64,000 bases of DNA from Clostridiales bacterium UBA1206 (lineage in GTDB: Bacteria > Bacillota > Clostridia > Oscillospirales > CAG-382): assembly GCA_002310055.1 (NCBI GenBank), contig DBXS01000031.1, forward strand, positions 97,541-161,540, written 5' to 3'. The notes below the pieces were generated by a model. It saw only the letters and a list, made by a program, of their open reading frames with translations, did not search any database and was not told the DNA's origin. Position 1 is the first letter of the stretch; the number at the start of each line of letters is the position of its first letter. Below are positions 38,387 to 47,363 of the stretch, in pieces. The translations under genes were made by a program, and so were the position numbers.

Positions 38387-38965
38387 TCAGAGCGTATATC
38401 CGGCGGCGAAAGCGGCGAGGTTTATCTCGACCGTTTTGGGCGGCACCGTGGAACGGATGGCGTTTTCCCACGCTTCGCGTTCCATACCCAGATATTTTGC
38501 GGCGACGCCGAGCAGCACCACGTTCACGCTCTTTGCCGAGCCCGCTTTTTCGGCGAGCGAGAGCGCGTCCACGGTGTGAAGGCGCACACCGGTAGCACGG
38601 AGCTTTTCGGCTATGTCTTCGGGATACTGCGCCTGGCCGGTGATGACCGGCATGGGGTTGATCTTCTGCGTGTTCGAGATGAGCACGCCGTCTTTTTTGA
38701 GATACGGCAGCCAGCGCGCCGATTCGAGCAGTTCGAACGAAAGCACCATATCGGCTTCGCCTTTTTCTATTACGGTGGAAGCCACTTTGTCGCCGAAGCG
38801 CACGTAGGTGACGACCGAGCCGCCGCGCTGCGACATCCCGTGGACCTCGCTGACTTTGAGGTCGTAGCCCTTGTTCATGAATACGACGCCCATAAGCTTG
38901 GAAGCGAGCAGCGTCCCCTGTCCGCCGACGCCGGCGATAAGAATGTTGTACGTCATATCACTCAT
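38387..38965 (-). CDS. iorB: indolepyruvate:ferredoxin oxidoreductase subunit beta
   Basis: 192 residues with the gamma-type 2-oxoacid oxidoreductase fold: ILIAGVGGQGTLLASKLMG at the N-terminus, VHGMSQRGGSVVTYVR and NVVLLGVAAKYLG. With IorA it oxidises aryl pyruvates from aromatic amino acids to aryl-acetyl-CoA, reducing ferredoxin, an anaerobic pathway. Its start overlaps iorA by 8 bases. Confidence 0.93.
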   Translation of the reverse strand: MSDMTYNILIAGVGGQGTLLASKLMGVVFMNKGYDLKVSEVHGMSQRGGSVVTYVRFGDKVASTVIEKGEADMVLSFELLESARWLPYLKKDGVLISNTQKINPMPVITGQAQYPEDIAEKLRATGVRLHTVDALSLAEKAGSAKSVNVVLLGVAAKYLGMEREAWENAIRSTVPPKTVEINLAAFAAGYTL

Positions 38966-40685
38966 CCTCCCTGATGGCGCCGACGCGGCAGGCGAAAGCG
39001 CATATACCGCAGCCGATGCACTGGTTTTTATCTATGACCGCGCGTCTGTTTTCGACGGATATCGCCGGGCAGCCGACTTTGAGGCACGATCTGCAGCCGA
39101 CACAGTTTTCTTTTATGACGAGCGGCTTTTTGCGTACCGCCGTCTTGAGCAGGGCGCACGGGCGGCGCGCGATGACGAGCGAGGGCTCTTCTTTTTGCAG
39201 CTCCTCGGCTATGACCTTGCGGGTGGTCTCGACGTCGTACGGATCGGTGACGCGCACCGAAGAAAAACCGACTGCGCGCGCGAGCGCTTCGAGATCGACC
39301 GCGACGGTGGGATCGCCGTGGATGGTGAATCCGTTGGCGGGGTTGTTCTGGTGACCCGTCATTCCGGTGATGGAGTTATCGAGCACTATGACGGTGGAAA
39401 GTCCTTTGTTGTAGGCGATATCTATGAGCCCGGTTATTCCGGAATGGATGAAAGTGGAATCGCCTATGACGGCGACCGAGCGCTTTGCCTGTTCGGCGCC
39501 GCGCGCCGTGTTGAAGCCGTGCAGGCCCGAAACGGAGCCGCCCATACACAGGCAGGAATCTATGCTGTCGAGCGGTTTCTGCGCGGCGAGCGTGTAGCAG
39601 CCGATATCGCCCGAAACGTATACGTCCAGCCCTTTGAGCGCGTAGAACAGACCGCGGTGCGGACAGCCCGGGCAGAGCACCGGCGGGCGCGCCGGGAACT
39701 GTTCCGGGAACGTGCGGTATTCGTTTTCTTCGCCGAGCACCGCTTTGCGGATTACCGACTGCGAGTATTCGCCGCAGAACGAGAACAGCGATTTGCCTTC
39801 GCACTTTATTCCGTGTTTGAGGCAGTGGGTCTCGATTATATCGTCGAGCTCTTCGCAGACGATGAGGCGGTCGACGCTTGCCGCGAATTTCTTTATGAGT
39901 TCCACCGGCAGCGGATTGACCATGCCGAGCTTGAGGTAACTGGCCTTGTCGCCGAGCGCTTCGTAAGCGTAGTTGAACGTGGTGCCGGCGGCGATGACGC
40001 CTATCTTACCGCCTTCTATTATGCGGTTTATCCCGCTCGTTTCGGCGTATTCGCGTAAGAGCGCGGTGCGCTGTTCCACAAAGACGTGGCGCGATTTTGC
40101 CATTGCGGGCATCATAACGTTTTTGCCCACGTTTTTGACGTACGGCTTTTCGGGCGCCGCGACGCGCTCGCCGACTTCCACGGGCGAACGCGAATGCGAT
40201 ATGCGGGTGGAAAGGCGCAGCATCACGGGGGTATCGTATTTTTCGGAAAGCTCGTAGGCGAGCATGGCGTATTCCTTGCATTCGGCCGAATCGCACGGTT
40301 CGAGCATAGGCACTTTTGACGCTATGGCGTGGTGGCGCGAATCCTGCTCGTTCTGCGAAGAATGCATTCCGGGGTCGTCGGCGACGCCGATGACCATTCC
40401 GGCGTTGACGCCTATGTAAGACGCGGTGTAGACCGGGTCCGCCGCGACGTTGAGTCCGACGTGTTTCATCCCGCAGAACGAACGCGCTCCGCCCAGAGCC
40501 GCGCCGAAAGCGACCTCGCAGGCGACTTTTTCGTTGGGCGCCCATTCGGAATAGATTTCCGGATATTTGGAAATATATTCGGTGATTTCGGTGCTGGGAG
40601 TGCCGGGGTACGACGACACGACGCGCACGCCGCATTCGTAGAGCCCTCTCGCCACCGCCTGGTTGCCGAGCATAAGTTCTTTCAT
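38958..40685 (-). CDS. iorA: indolepyruvate:ferredoxin oxidoreductase subunit alpha
   Basis: 575 residues, usual size. Order: pyruvate:ferredoxin-type domain I (GLYECGVRVVSSYPGTPSTEI), domain II, thiamine diphosphate domain (GDIGCYTL, CMGGSVSGLHG, GDSTFIHSGITG) and a C-terminal ferredoxin domain with two Cys clusters (CVGCRSCLKVGCP and CIGCGICAFACRVGA), the first with a slightly altered spacing. It oxidises indolepyruvate and relatives with IorB. GGAAGGGAA precedes ATG 40685. Confidence 0.94.
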   Translation of the reverse strand: MKELMLGNQAVARGLYECGVRVVSSYPGTPSTEITEYISKYPEIYSEWAPNEKVACEVAFGAALGGARSFCGMKHVGLNVAADPVYTASYIGVNAGMVIGVADDPGMHSSQNEQDSRHHAIASKVPMLEPCDSAECKEYAMLAYELSEKYDTPVMLRLSTRISHSRSPVEVGERVAAPEKPYVKNVGKNVMMPAMAKSRHVFVEQRTALLREYAETSGINRIIEGGKIGVIAAGTTFNYAYEALGDKASYLKLGMVNPLPVELIKKFAASVDRLIVCEELDDIIETHCLKHGIKCEGKSLFSFCGEYSQSVIRKAVLGEENEYRTFPEQFPARPPVLCPGCPHRGLFYALKGLDVYVSGDIGCYTLAAQKPLDSIDSCLCMGGSVSGLHGFNTARGAEQAKRSVAVIGDSTFIHSGITGLIDIAYNKGLSTVIVLDNSITGMTGHQNNPANGFTIHGDPTVAVDLEALARAVGFSSVRVTDPYDVETTRKVIAEELQKEEPSLVIARRPCALLKTAVRKKPLVIKENCVGCRSCLKVGCPAISVENRRAVIDKNQCIGCGICAFACRVGAIREDE

Positions 40686-40771
40686 TTCAGTTCCCTTCCG
40701 TTAAAAGCGCGCGTCCCTTTTTTGAATTATTATTCCGAAAAAAGCGCGGCGCCGTGTATAATTCCGTAATT

Positions 40772-40800
40772 ATATTACTACTTTTCTCATTCGAATGCAA
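40772..40800 (-). promoter_or_regulatory. candidate promoter for iorAB
   Basis: Minus strand: TTGCAT (40795-40800), 17-base spacer, TAATAT (40772-40777). Weaker than the other promoters here. Confidence 0.45.
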
Positions 40801-40821
40801 TACCATTTTTGCAAAAAATAA

Positions 40822-40848
40822 GCCGCTTGAGCATAAAGCAAAAGCGGC
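40822..40848 (-). terminator. terminator after the ArsB/NhaD-type transporter gene
   Basis: On the minus strand GCCGCTT pairs with AAGCGGC around a 13-base loop, followed by TTATTTTTTG. Confidence 0.65.
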
Positions 40849-40870
40849 AAATTGAACATAAGGGGGTATC

Positions 40871-42232
40871 TCAGGAATAGAATATCCAGATGAGTATATA
40901 CCCTACTCCGACCGCGGCGAGCGTGAACGGAACGCCGAATTTCATAAAAGTCCCGGTCTTAACGGTATAGCCGTTCTTTCGCAGGATACCTATGCCGGTG
41001 ATGTTCGCCGAAGCGCCTATGGGAGTGAGGTTGCCGCCCAGAGTGGCGCCGCAGAGCAGACCGAAATAGAGCAGTTTGGGATCGATGGCCGTTCCGCCGG
41101 CGACGGAAAGCCGCTGCGCCAGCACCGCGATGACGGGAAGCATCGTGGCGGTGTAAGGGATGTTATCGATAAACGCCGAAAGCAGCACCGACACCCAGAC
41201 TATGACGGTATAGACGAGGAACACCGAGCCGCGTCCTCCGCTGCCGCCGAGCTTGGCGATGGTGTCGCCGATGAGGTCTATGACCCCGGCGCGTTCGATG
41301 CCGCCTATGACGACGAACAGCCCCGCCAGGAGTCCAAGCGTGTAGTAGTCGATCTCTTTGAGCGATTCTTTTACTATCTTGAGTCCGCCCGAACGGAACA
41401 TCTCGCGCACGAGCCCTATGATGAAGAAGATCATACAGATAAGTCCGTTGGTGATCTCGGGCTTATAGAACTGCCCTTCCGCGGCGGCGTCTTTATACGG
41501 GATGAACGACACGGCGATGAGCGCGAGTATGGTGCCGGCAAGGAGGAAAGACGGGAACTTGTCTTCGACTTTGAAGCGTTCGGTCGCAGATACCGGCTCT
41601 TTTTGTTTGCGGAACATAAAGTAGAGTATGACCATTGCGGCGAGGGCGCCGGCCTGGACGATCCAGAACATCCCCGGCTTGCCGTCGCACACGAAGAAGT
41701 CGGCGAAATCCAGTTCCGCCGCTTTTGCAAGCAGGATGGAAGTGGTGTCGCCCACCAGCGTGGCGGCGCCCTGAAGGTTGGAAGACACCGCGATGCAGAT
41801 TATGGCGGGGACGGGCGAAACGTCCATTTTGCGGCAGAGTTCCAGCGCAACGGGCGCGATCATCAACACCGTCGCGACGTTATCTATAAACGCCGAGATG
41901 AGCCCTGCAAAGACGGAGAGCGCAAGTATAGTCATACATATGTTTTTGGTTTTGGAAATAATGATATCCGACATCAGTTTGGGCATTCCCGAACGGATGA
42001 AAAGGAACACCGTACCCATAGTGCCGGCGATCATCATAAGCACGTTCCAGTCGATCTCGGCGAGCGCGTCGCCGAACGAATAGGAGTAGCCTTCGAAAAA
42101 TCCGGACACGCCTATGAGCACGAACACGAGCGCGGACGCCGCGGCGATATACGGGCGCGCTTTCTGGAAAATCATCATAAGCGCGTAGGTCACGCCGAAT
42201 ATTATGAGCGAAACGAGTGTGAATTCCTGCAT
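40871..42232 (-). CDS. ArsB/NhaD (ion transporter superfamily) anion or Na+/H+ transporter
   Basis: 453 residues, 11-12 transmembrane helices with the two inverted-repeat signatures of the ion transporter superfamily: FIDNVATVLMIAPVALEL and SNLQGAATLVGDTTSI in the first half, FIDNIPYTATMLP and GATLGGNLTPIGASANI in the second. Members include ArsB, NhaD and citrate transporters. No ars genes are present, so arsenite export is not supported; the cargo is open. It follows the methyltransferase gene by 22 bases and shares its promoter. Confidence 0.88.
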   Translation of the reverse strand: MQEFTLVSLIIFGVTYALMMIFQKARPYIAAASALVFVLIGVSGFFEGYSYSFGDALAEIDWNVLMMIAGTMGTVFLFIRSGMPKLMSDIIISKTKNICMTILALSVFAGLISAFIDNVATVLMIAPVALELCRKMDVSPVPAIICIAVSSNLQGAATLVGDTTSILLAKAAELDFADFFVCDGKPGMFWIVQAGALAAMVILYFMFRKQKEPVSATERFKVEDKFPSFLLAGTILALIAVSFIPYKDAAAEGQFYKPEITNGLICMIFFIIGLVREMFRSGGLKIVKESLKEIDYYTLGLLAGLFVVIGGIERAGVIDLIGDTIAKLGGSGGRGSVFLVYTVIVWVSVLLSAFIDNIPYTATMLPVIAVLAQRLSVAGGTAIDPKLLYFGLLCGATLGGNLTPIGASANITGIGILRKNGYTVKTGTFMKFGVPFTLAAVGVGYILIWIFYS

Positions 42233-42254
42233 ATTCCGTAAAACCTCCGGCAGT

Positions 42255-43481
42255 TCATATCAACTGGAACAGGTAGAACTTTAGATAGTTCGTCTCCGGG
42301 ACGTTCCACAGCACGGGATGGTCGGGAGACTGGGCGCGGGCTTCGATCTGTTTGAGCGAAACGCCCGCTTCGGCGGCGGCGGAAGCCACCGCTTTTATAA
42401 ACAGCTTTTCTTCCATAAAATGCGAACACGACGCCGTGGCGAGATATCCTCCGCGCGGAAGCAGTTTCATCGCCCGGAAATTGATCTCGCGGTATCCGTG
42501 CGACGCGGCGCCGACGGTGCGGCGGCTCTTGGTGAACGCGGGCGGATCGAGCACGATGAGATCGTATTCTTTCTTTTTGCTTTCGGCAAGAGCCGGCAGA
42601 TAATCGAAAATATCGGCGCAGACGAAATCCATTTTGTCTTCAAACCCGTTGAGCCTTGCGTTGCGGCGGGCGCATTCGAGCGCCGTTTCGGAAAGGTCGA
42701 CCGCGGTGACGTGTTCTGCGCCGCCTTTTACGGCGTTGAGCGCGAACGAACCGGTGTGGGTAAAGCAATCGAGCACGCGTCTGCCTTCGCAGAGCTTTGA
42801 AAGCGCGAGCCGGTTGTATTTCTGGTCCAGGAAGAAACCGGTCTTCTGGCCGTTTTCGAAATCGACTTCGTATTTTATACCGTTTTCGGTAATGAGCGCG
42901 ACGGTGGACGAAGGGTGCGGGACCGGTTCGTACCAGCCCTTGTACTGCGGCAGCCCTTCGAGTTCGCGTATGGCGACGTCGTTGCGCTCGTAAACGCCTT
43001 CCACGGGATACCCCATCTGCGCGAGCAGCTCGCACAGCAGCGAATATATGAGCGGTTTGATCTGTTCCATACCGTATGAAAGCACCTGCGAAACGAGCAC
43101 GTTTTCGAAACGGTCCACCGTGAGACCCGGCATACCGTCGGCTTCGCCGAATATGAGGCGGCAGCAGCGGAAATCGGTCCTGCCCATAACGGCGAGCCGG
43201 TAATCCAGCGCGTATTTCACGCGGCGGCGCCAGAATTCCGCACCGAACGTTTCGTTGGCGTTGGAAGACAGCACCCGTATGCCGATCTTGCTCTTTTCGC
43301 TGAAGAAACCGGTCCCCAGATACGCGCCCTTTTGCGAGAACACGTCGGCAAGCGCGCCGTTTTCGCATACGGCGGGCGTTTTGACGAACTCTTCGGCATA
43401 CACCCATGGATGCCCCGCGCGCAGCGACAGCTCGGCTTTTTCGCTGACCGTGAACGCGGGGAACGCGCGCTGTGTTTTCAT
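42255..43481 (-). CDS. class I SAM-dependent rRNA methyltransferase, RlmI-like
   Basis: 408 residues from ATG 43481, set by GGAAGGAG about 10 bases upstream; the open frame extends to 43514. An N-terminal PUA-like domain (HPWVYAEEF), a central EEHD-type region, then the methyltransferase with FTHTGSFALNAVKGGA (SAM site), AVDLSETALE, and DLIVLDPPAFTKSRR as the catalytic motif region. RlmI makes m5C1962 in 23S rRNA; the substrate is inferred. First gene of the unit with the transporter. Confidence 0.9.
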   Translation of the reverse strand: MKTQRAFPAFTVSEKAELSLRAGHPWVYAEEFVKTPAVCENGALADVFSQKGAYLGTGFFSEKSKIGIRVLSSNANETFGAEFWRRRVKYALDYRLAVMGRTDFRCCRLIFGEADGMPGLTVDRFENVLVSQVLSYGMEQIKPLIYSLLCELLAQMGYPVEGVYERNDVAIRELEGLPQYKGWYEPVPHPSSTVALITENGIKYEVDFENGQKTGFFLDQKYNRLALSKLCEGRRVLDCFTHTGSFALNAVKGGAEHVTAVDLSETALECARRNARLNGFEDKMDFVCADIFDYLPALAESKKKEYDLIVLDPPAFTKSRRTVGAASHGYREINFRAMKLLPRGGYLATASCSHFMEEKLFIKAVASAAAEAGVSLKQIEARAQSPDHPVLWNVPETNYLKFYLFQLI

Positions 43482-43516
43482 ATGCAAACCGCTCCTTCCC
43501 GGAATTTTCGACAATT

Positions 43517-43545
43517 ATTATATCCTTTTATTCAAATGGTGTCAA
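43517..43545 (-). promoter_or_regulatory. consensus promoter for the methyltransferase-transporter unit
   Basis: Minus strand: TTGACA (43540-43545), 17-base spacer, TATAAT (43517-43522). Confidence 0.85.
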
Positions 43546-43558
43546 TACCTTTTTCCAC

Positions 43559-43587
43559 TTGACATTTTTATGCGGCTATAATATAAT
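43559..43587 (+). promoter_or_regulatory. consensus promoter for the DUF4434-lgt unit
   Basis: TTGACA (43559-43564), 17-base spacer, TATAAT (43582-43587). The ATG at 43594 would lie at +1, so it is not used as a start codon by this reading. Confidence 0.85.
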
Positions 43588-43638
43588 ATCGGCATGAAAG
43601 GAAGCGCGGTCCGAGCGATCGCCAACGGTACGGATATT

Positions 43639-45276
43639 ATGAAAAGAATCGCATCTTTAATCATCGCCGCCGCGCTGACGGCTTCCCTGCTTTGCGCCTG
43701 CGCTTCGCCGGGCGAAGACGTATCTGACGCCGAAGAAGCAAGCGGCGAAAGCGCCGTCTCCGCCGAAAGCGCGCCCGAAGACGTATCCGGAATCATGTCG
43801 GAGCCGGAGGAGGAAAGCGGGACGGAAATCGTCGAAAAAGACTGGCCCGTGCTCACCGGCACGTTCATCCAGCCGTATCTGCTCAATTCGTTTTCCGATA
43901 AAAAAATGCAGAAGCACTGCGACTATCTGCTGGAAGCAGGCATTGACACCATCATCCTCCAGTGGTCGCTCGACGACAAAGACGGCGTCGTGACCGGCGC
44001 GTATTATCCCTGCGGGCTCAGCGAAAACGGAAAGATATATTCCTCGGTCGCGGACCGTCTGCTCAAGACCTGCGAAGCAAAAGGGATGAAAGTCGTAATG
44101 GGACTCAACAACCCCGACACGTGGTTTTCCAAGGTGCTTGAAGACGTTGAATGGTACGAGCGCGAAGCCGATCTGGGCGTGCGCGCAGCGCGCGAGATAT
44201 ACGCGCTTTACAAGGAAAAATACCCGAACGCGCTTTACGCTTGGTATTTTACGCCCGAGTATTACAGCGGCATGGGCAAAAACGACCGCGCCGCGGATTT
44301 TCTGAACCTTTACATAGATCCGCTCAACGAGCTCGACCCTGCGATGCCCGTGTACTTTTCGCCGTTTCTGAAGAGCAGCGTCACTCCCGCCGAGACCGAA
44401 CGGCAGTGGACCGAGATATTCTCGCTCACGCATTTCAGGCCGGGCGACGTGTTCATGCCGCAGGATTCGGTGGGCGCGGGCGGAATACAGCTTTCGGAGC
44501 TGGATACGTATTTCGCCGCACTGAAACGCGCGGTAGACACCTGCCCGGGCCTTGTGTTTATGGCGAACAACGAATGCTTCACCGGCAGCTACAAAGCCGC
44601 GCCTTTCGACCGCGTGGCGAAGCAGATAATCATAAGCGGCAAGTACGTGAGCGGCAACGTCACGTTCGCGTATTCGCACTACGTTTCGCCCGACGTGACG
44701 GGCAATCCCGCGCTGCACGAAGAATACGTGCGCTACTATGAGACGGGCGAATACGACGTGCCCGAGACCGAGCCGCGTTTATCGTACGACGGCCCCAAAA
44801 CGATGGTCTCGCTGGGTAAGCCCTACACCGGAGCGGTGAGCTCGCGCGGGGACGGCTGGGACGACGACGGCGTCAAGCTGACCGACGGCGACATACCCGG
44901 CTGCAGCGGCAACACACACGCGTATTTCGGCGCGAGCTGCAAGGGCGCAGAGATAATAATAGATCTGGGCGAAGCGACCGAAAACATTTCGGAATTCGCG
45001 CTTTACACCTGTTTCGGCAGCTGGGGCATCAACAGCCCCGACAGCGTGACCTACTACGTTTCGGAAGACGGCGAAAACTGGACCCCTGCGGGCGGCACGG
45101 TGTATTCGTATATGCTCGAATTCGCCGAAAAGACCGACGAATGGTCGCTTTACGATTTTAAGCTCGTTTCTTCCGCCCCGTTACGCGGCAGATACGTAAA
45201 GGCTTCTGTCGACTGCAACGGCTGGCTCTGGATAAGCGAGTTCGCGGTCTACACCTACGACGCCGAGGAAAGCTGA
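43639..45276 (+). CDS. DUF4434-discoidin lipoprotein
   Basis: 545 residues from ATG 43639; the signal peptide MKRIASLIIAAALTASLLCAC and the position of the promoter argue against the frame's first ATG 43594. The lipobox LLCAC is followed by a Ser/Glu/Ala tether. Residues about 75-365 are a DUF4434 TIM barrel (LTGTFIQPYLLNSFSD, WSLDDKDGVV, YAWYFTPEYYSGMGK, VFMPQDSVGAGG), a family of putative glycoside hydrolases. A C-terminal discoidin-like domain (about 395-545, VSLGKPYTG...DGDIPGCSG) likely binds carbohydrate. First gene of a five-gene unit. Confidence 0.85.
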   Translation: MKRIASLIIAAALTASLLCACASPGEDVSDAEEASGESAVSAESAPEDVSGIMSEPEEESGTEIVEKDWPVLTGTFIQPYLLNSFSDKKMQKHCDYLLEAGIDTIILQWSLDDKDGVVTGAYYPCGLSENGKIYSSVADRLLKTCEAKGMKVVMGLNNPDTWFSKVLEDVEWYEREADLGVRAAREIYALYKEKYPNALYAWYFTPEYYSGMGKNDRAADFLNLYIDPLNELDPAMPVYFSPFLKSSVTPAETERQWTEIFSLTHFRPGDVFMPQDSVGAGGIQLSELDTYFAALKRAVDTCPGLVFMANNECFTGSYKAAPFDRVAKQIIISGKYVSGNVTFAYSHYVSPDVTGNPALHEEYVRYYETGEYDVPETEPRLSYDGPKTMVSLGKPYTGAVSSRGDGWDDDGVKLTDGDIPGCSGNTHAYFGASCKGAEIIIDLGEATENISEFALYTCFGSWGINSPDSVTYYVSEDGENWTPAGGTVYSYMLEFAEKTDEWSLYDFKLVSSAPLRGRYVKASVDCNGWLWISEFAVYTYDAEES

Positions 45277-45281
45277 ACGAA

Positions 45282-45854
45282 ATGACCGGTTTTGAACTTG
45301 AGATTCTGAGATCGATACAGTCGATCAAATGCGGCTTTCTGGACGCGGTGATGCCGGCGATTTCTTCGCTGTGCAACTGGGGCGCGCTGTGGATAGCCGC
45401 GGCGATAGTGCTTTTGTGTTTTAAAAAGACGCGCAGATGGGGCGTGACTCTGGCGGTCGCGCTGATTCTGTGCGGACTGTTGAACAACATCATACTCAAA
45501 AACCTCATTGCGCGCGAGCGGCCTTTCGTCGTGGATCCCACGATAAAGCTCATAATAGAGACTCCGCGCGAATACTCGTTCCCGTCGGGGCACACGCTCA
45601 CGAGTTTCGCCGCCGCGACCGTGTTTATGTATTACGACCGCAAACGCCTGGGGATCGCCGCGCTCGTGATCGCGTTCCTGATAGCGTTTTCGCGGCTTTA
45701 CCTGCAGGTGCACTTCCCTACGGACGTGCTGGGCGGCGCGGCGCTGGGCGTCGCGTTCGCTTTTGCGGCGATAGGTATAACAGAAAAGCTCATACCCGGG
45801 ATCCGGCTGCGCAGAGCAAAACGCGGCGGGGAGCAAAACGAAAAGGAGAACTGA
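45282..45854 (+). CDS. PAP2 family phosphatase
   Basis: 190 residues, about five transmembrane helices, with all three PAP2 motifs: KNLIARERP, PSGHT, and SRLYLQVHFPTDVLGG. Such enzymes remove phosphate from phosphatidic acid or undecaprenyl pyrophosphate at the outer face of the membrane. Given UppP elsewhere in the window, this may be a BcrC-like alternative; that is inference. It starts 5 bases after the DUF4434 stop. Confidence 0.9.
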   Translation: MTGFELEILRSIQSIKCGFLDAVMPAISSLCNWGALWIAAAIVLLCFKKTRRWGVTLAVALILCGLLNNIILKNLIARERPFVVDPTIKLIIETPREYSFPSGHTLTSFAAATVFMYYDRKRLGIAALVIAFLIAFSRLYLQVHFPTDVLGGAALGVAFAFAAIGITEKLIPGIRLRRAKRGGEQNEKEN

Positions 45855-45857
45855 AAA

Positions 45858-46619
45858 ATGGCGCTTATTCATCTTGATTTCTTTTCCAACGTACTGGGAA
45901 AATGCGTGAAAGCGGACGTCATCCTGCCGCAGTCGACGACGGGGCAGATAGGGCTTGAGGGGAACGCCGGGAACGAATTCCCCACCCTGTATCTGCTGCA
46001 CGGGATGAGCGACGACGAGACTATATGGCAGCGCCGCACGGCGATAGAACGCTATGCGACCTACCGCGGCTGCGCCGTCGTGATGCCCACGAGCGACCTG
46101 GGCTGGTACACCGACATGGAATGCGGATATCAGCGCTACTACACGTATATAGCAAAAGAACTGCCGGAAATATGCCGTTCGTTTTTCCGCGGGATGTCGG
46201 CGAAGCGCGAACTGAACTGGGTCGCCGGACTTTCGATGGGCGGCTACGGCGCGCTGAAGATAGGCCTTAACGAAAGCGAAAGCTTTTCACGCGCGATATG
46301 CCTTTCCGGCGCTTATACCGTCGAAGACCGCCCGAACGCTCCGTACTGGAACGCGATATTCGGCGAAGGAGAAGCCCGCGAAAAACACACGATAACGCAC
46401 GCGATAGAAACGCTTGCAAAAGAAAACCGTCAGAAGCCGCTGATCTATATGGCGTGCGGCACCGAGGACGCGCTGCTTCCCGACAGCCGCAAAACGCGCG
46501 ATATGCTTAAGAAAGACGGCTTTGACGTGACCTACGCCGAAGCACCCGGCGGCCACACCTGGGAATTCTGGGACAAGCAGATAGAGATTGCGCTGCTCGA
46601 CTGGACGAAACGTGACTGA
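45858..46619 (+). CDS. alpha/beta hydrolase, tributyrin/feruloyl esterase-like
   Basis: 253 residues with LLHGMSDDET near the N-terminus, the nucleophile elbow GLSMGG and a C-terminal GGHTWEFW carrying the catalytic His; Asp in GTEDALLP completes the triad. It matches the esterase family that includes Lactococcus EstA and acetyl-xylan/feruloyl esterases. No signal peptide, so cytoplasmic. GAAAAGGAGAACT precedes ATG 45858. Ends on the start codon of lgt. Confidence 0.87.
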   Translation: MALIHLDFFSNVLGKCVKADVILPQSTTGQIGLEGNAGNEFPTLYLLHGMSDDETIWQRRTAIERYATYRGCAVVMPTSDLGWYTDMECGYQRYYTYIAKELPEICRSFFRGMSAKRELNWVAGLSMGGYGALKIGLNESESFSRAICLSGAYTVEDRPNAPYWNAIFGEGEAREKHTITHAIETLAKENRQKPLIYMACGTEDALLPDSRKTRDMLKKDGFDVTYAEAPGGHTWEFWDKQIEIALLDWTKRD

Positions 46620-47359
46620 TGATACATTCTTTTGAACTGCTCGGTATAACGGTATATCCGTTCACGCTGTGCGCGCTCGCGGGCGCGGCGGCGTTCGCTC
46701 TGCTCGCATGGCGGTTCGCCAAACGGCACGGTGAGACCGACTATATCATATTGAAACTGCTTATAGCGGCGTATTTCGGCGTCGCCGGCGCGCTCTTGTA
46801 CGACACGCTGTTCAAGTTCATAGAAACGGGCAGGTTCGTTTTCGGCGGCATATCTTTTTACGGCGGGCTGATAGGCGGCGCCGCGGCGCTGTACGTGCTG
46901 TGCCGGCGCGACAAAAGCTCGTCGCTCACGCCGATCGAATGGATGGACGGCATGACTCTGCCGTTTCTGGCGTTCCATTTCTGCGGCAGGATCGGCTGTT
47001 TTCTGGGCGGCTGCTGTTACGGAAAGACGACCGAAAGCTTTTTGGGCGTGTATTTCCCCGATATCCCCGAAGACAACGTGTTCCATTACGGTCAGAAATG
47101 TCTGCCGACGCAGCTGTTCGAGGCGGCGGCGATAGCGCTGTGCGCGCTGCTTCTGGCGACGCTTTTGAAAAAGCGCAAGTTTATGAATTATCTCATCCTC
47201 TACCCGGTCTGCCGGTTCGTTATAGAGTTCTGGCGCGGCGACGACCGCGGCTCGACGGGGTTCTTCCTTTCGCCCTCGCAGCTCGTCTCTTTGCTGATAC
47301 TCGTCATCCCGGCGGTATATTACATAAAATCTTGCAGAAACAATAAAAGGAGCGTATAA
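46619..47359 (+). CDS. lgt: prolipoprotein diacylglyceryl transferase
   Basis: 246 residues, seven transmembrane helices, with the Lgt motifs GGISFYGGLIGG, FHFCGRIGCFLGGCCYG and RFVIEFWRGDDRG. It transfers diacylglycerol from phosphatidylglycerol to lipobox Cys and is therefore needed for the many lipoproteins in this window. The start codon overlaps the esterase stop by 1 base. There is no lspA here. Confidence 0.93.
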   Translation: MIHSFELLGITVYPFTLCALAGAAAFALLAWRFAKRHGETDYIILKLLIAAYFGVAGALLYDTLFKFIETGRFVFGGISFYGGLIGGAAALYVLCRRDKSSSLTPIEWMDGMTLPFLAFHFCGRIGCFLGGCCYGKTTESFLGVYFPDIPEDNVFHYGQKCLPTQLFEAAAIALCALLLATLLKKRKFMNYLILYPVCRFVIEFWRGDDRGSTGFFLSPSQLVSLLILVIPAVYYIKSCRNNKRSV

Positions 47360-47363
47360 AACC

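Noticed and set aside
43594..43638. Upstream ATG for the DUF4434 lipoprotein
   Set aside because: It lies at the predicted transcription start and would add charged residues before a clean signal peptide.
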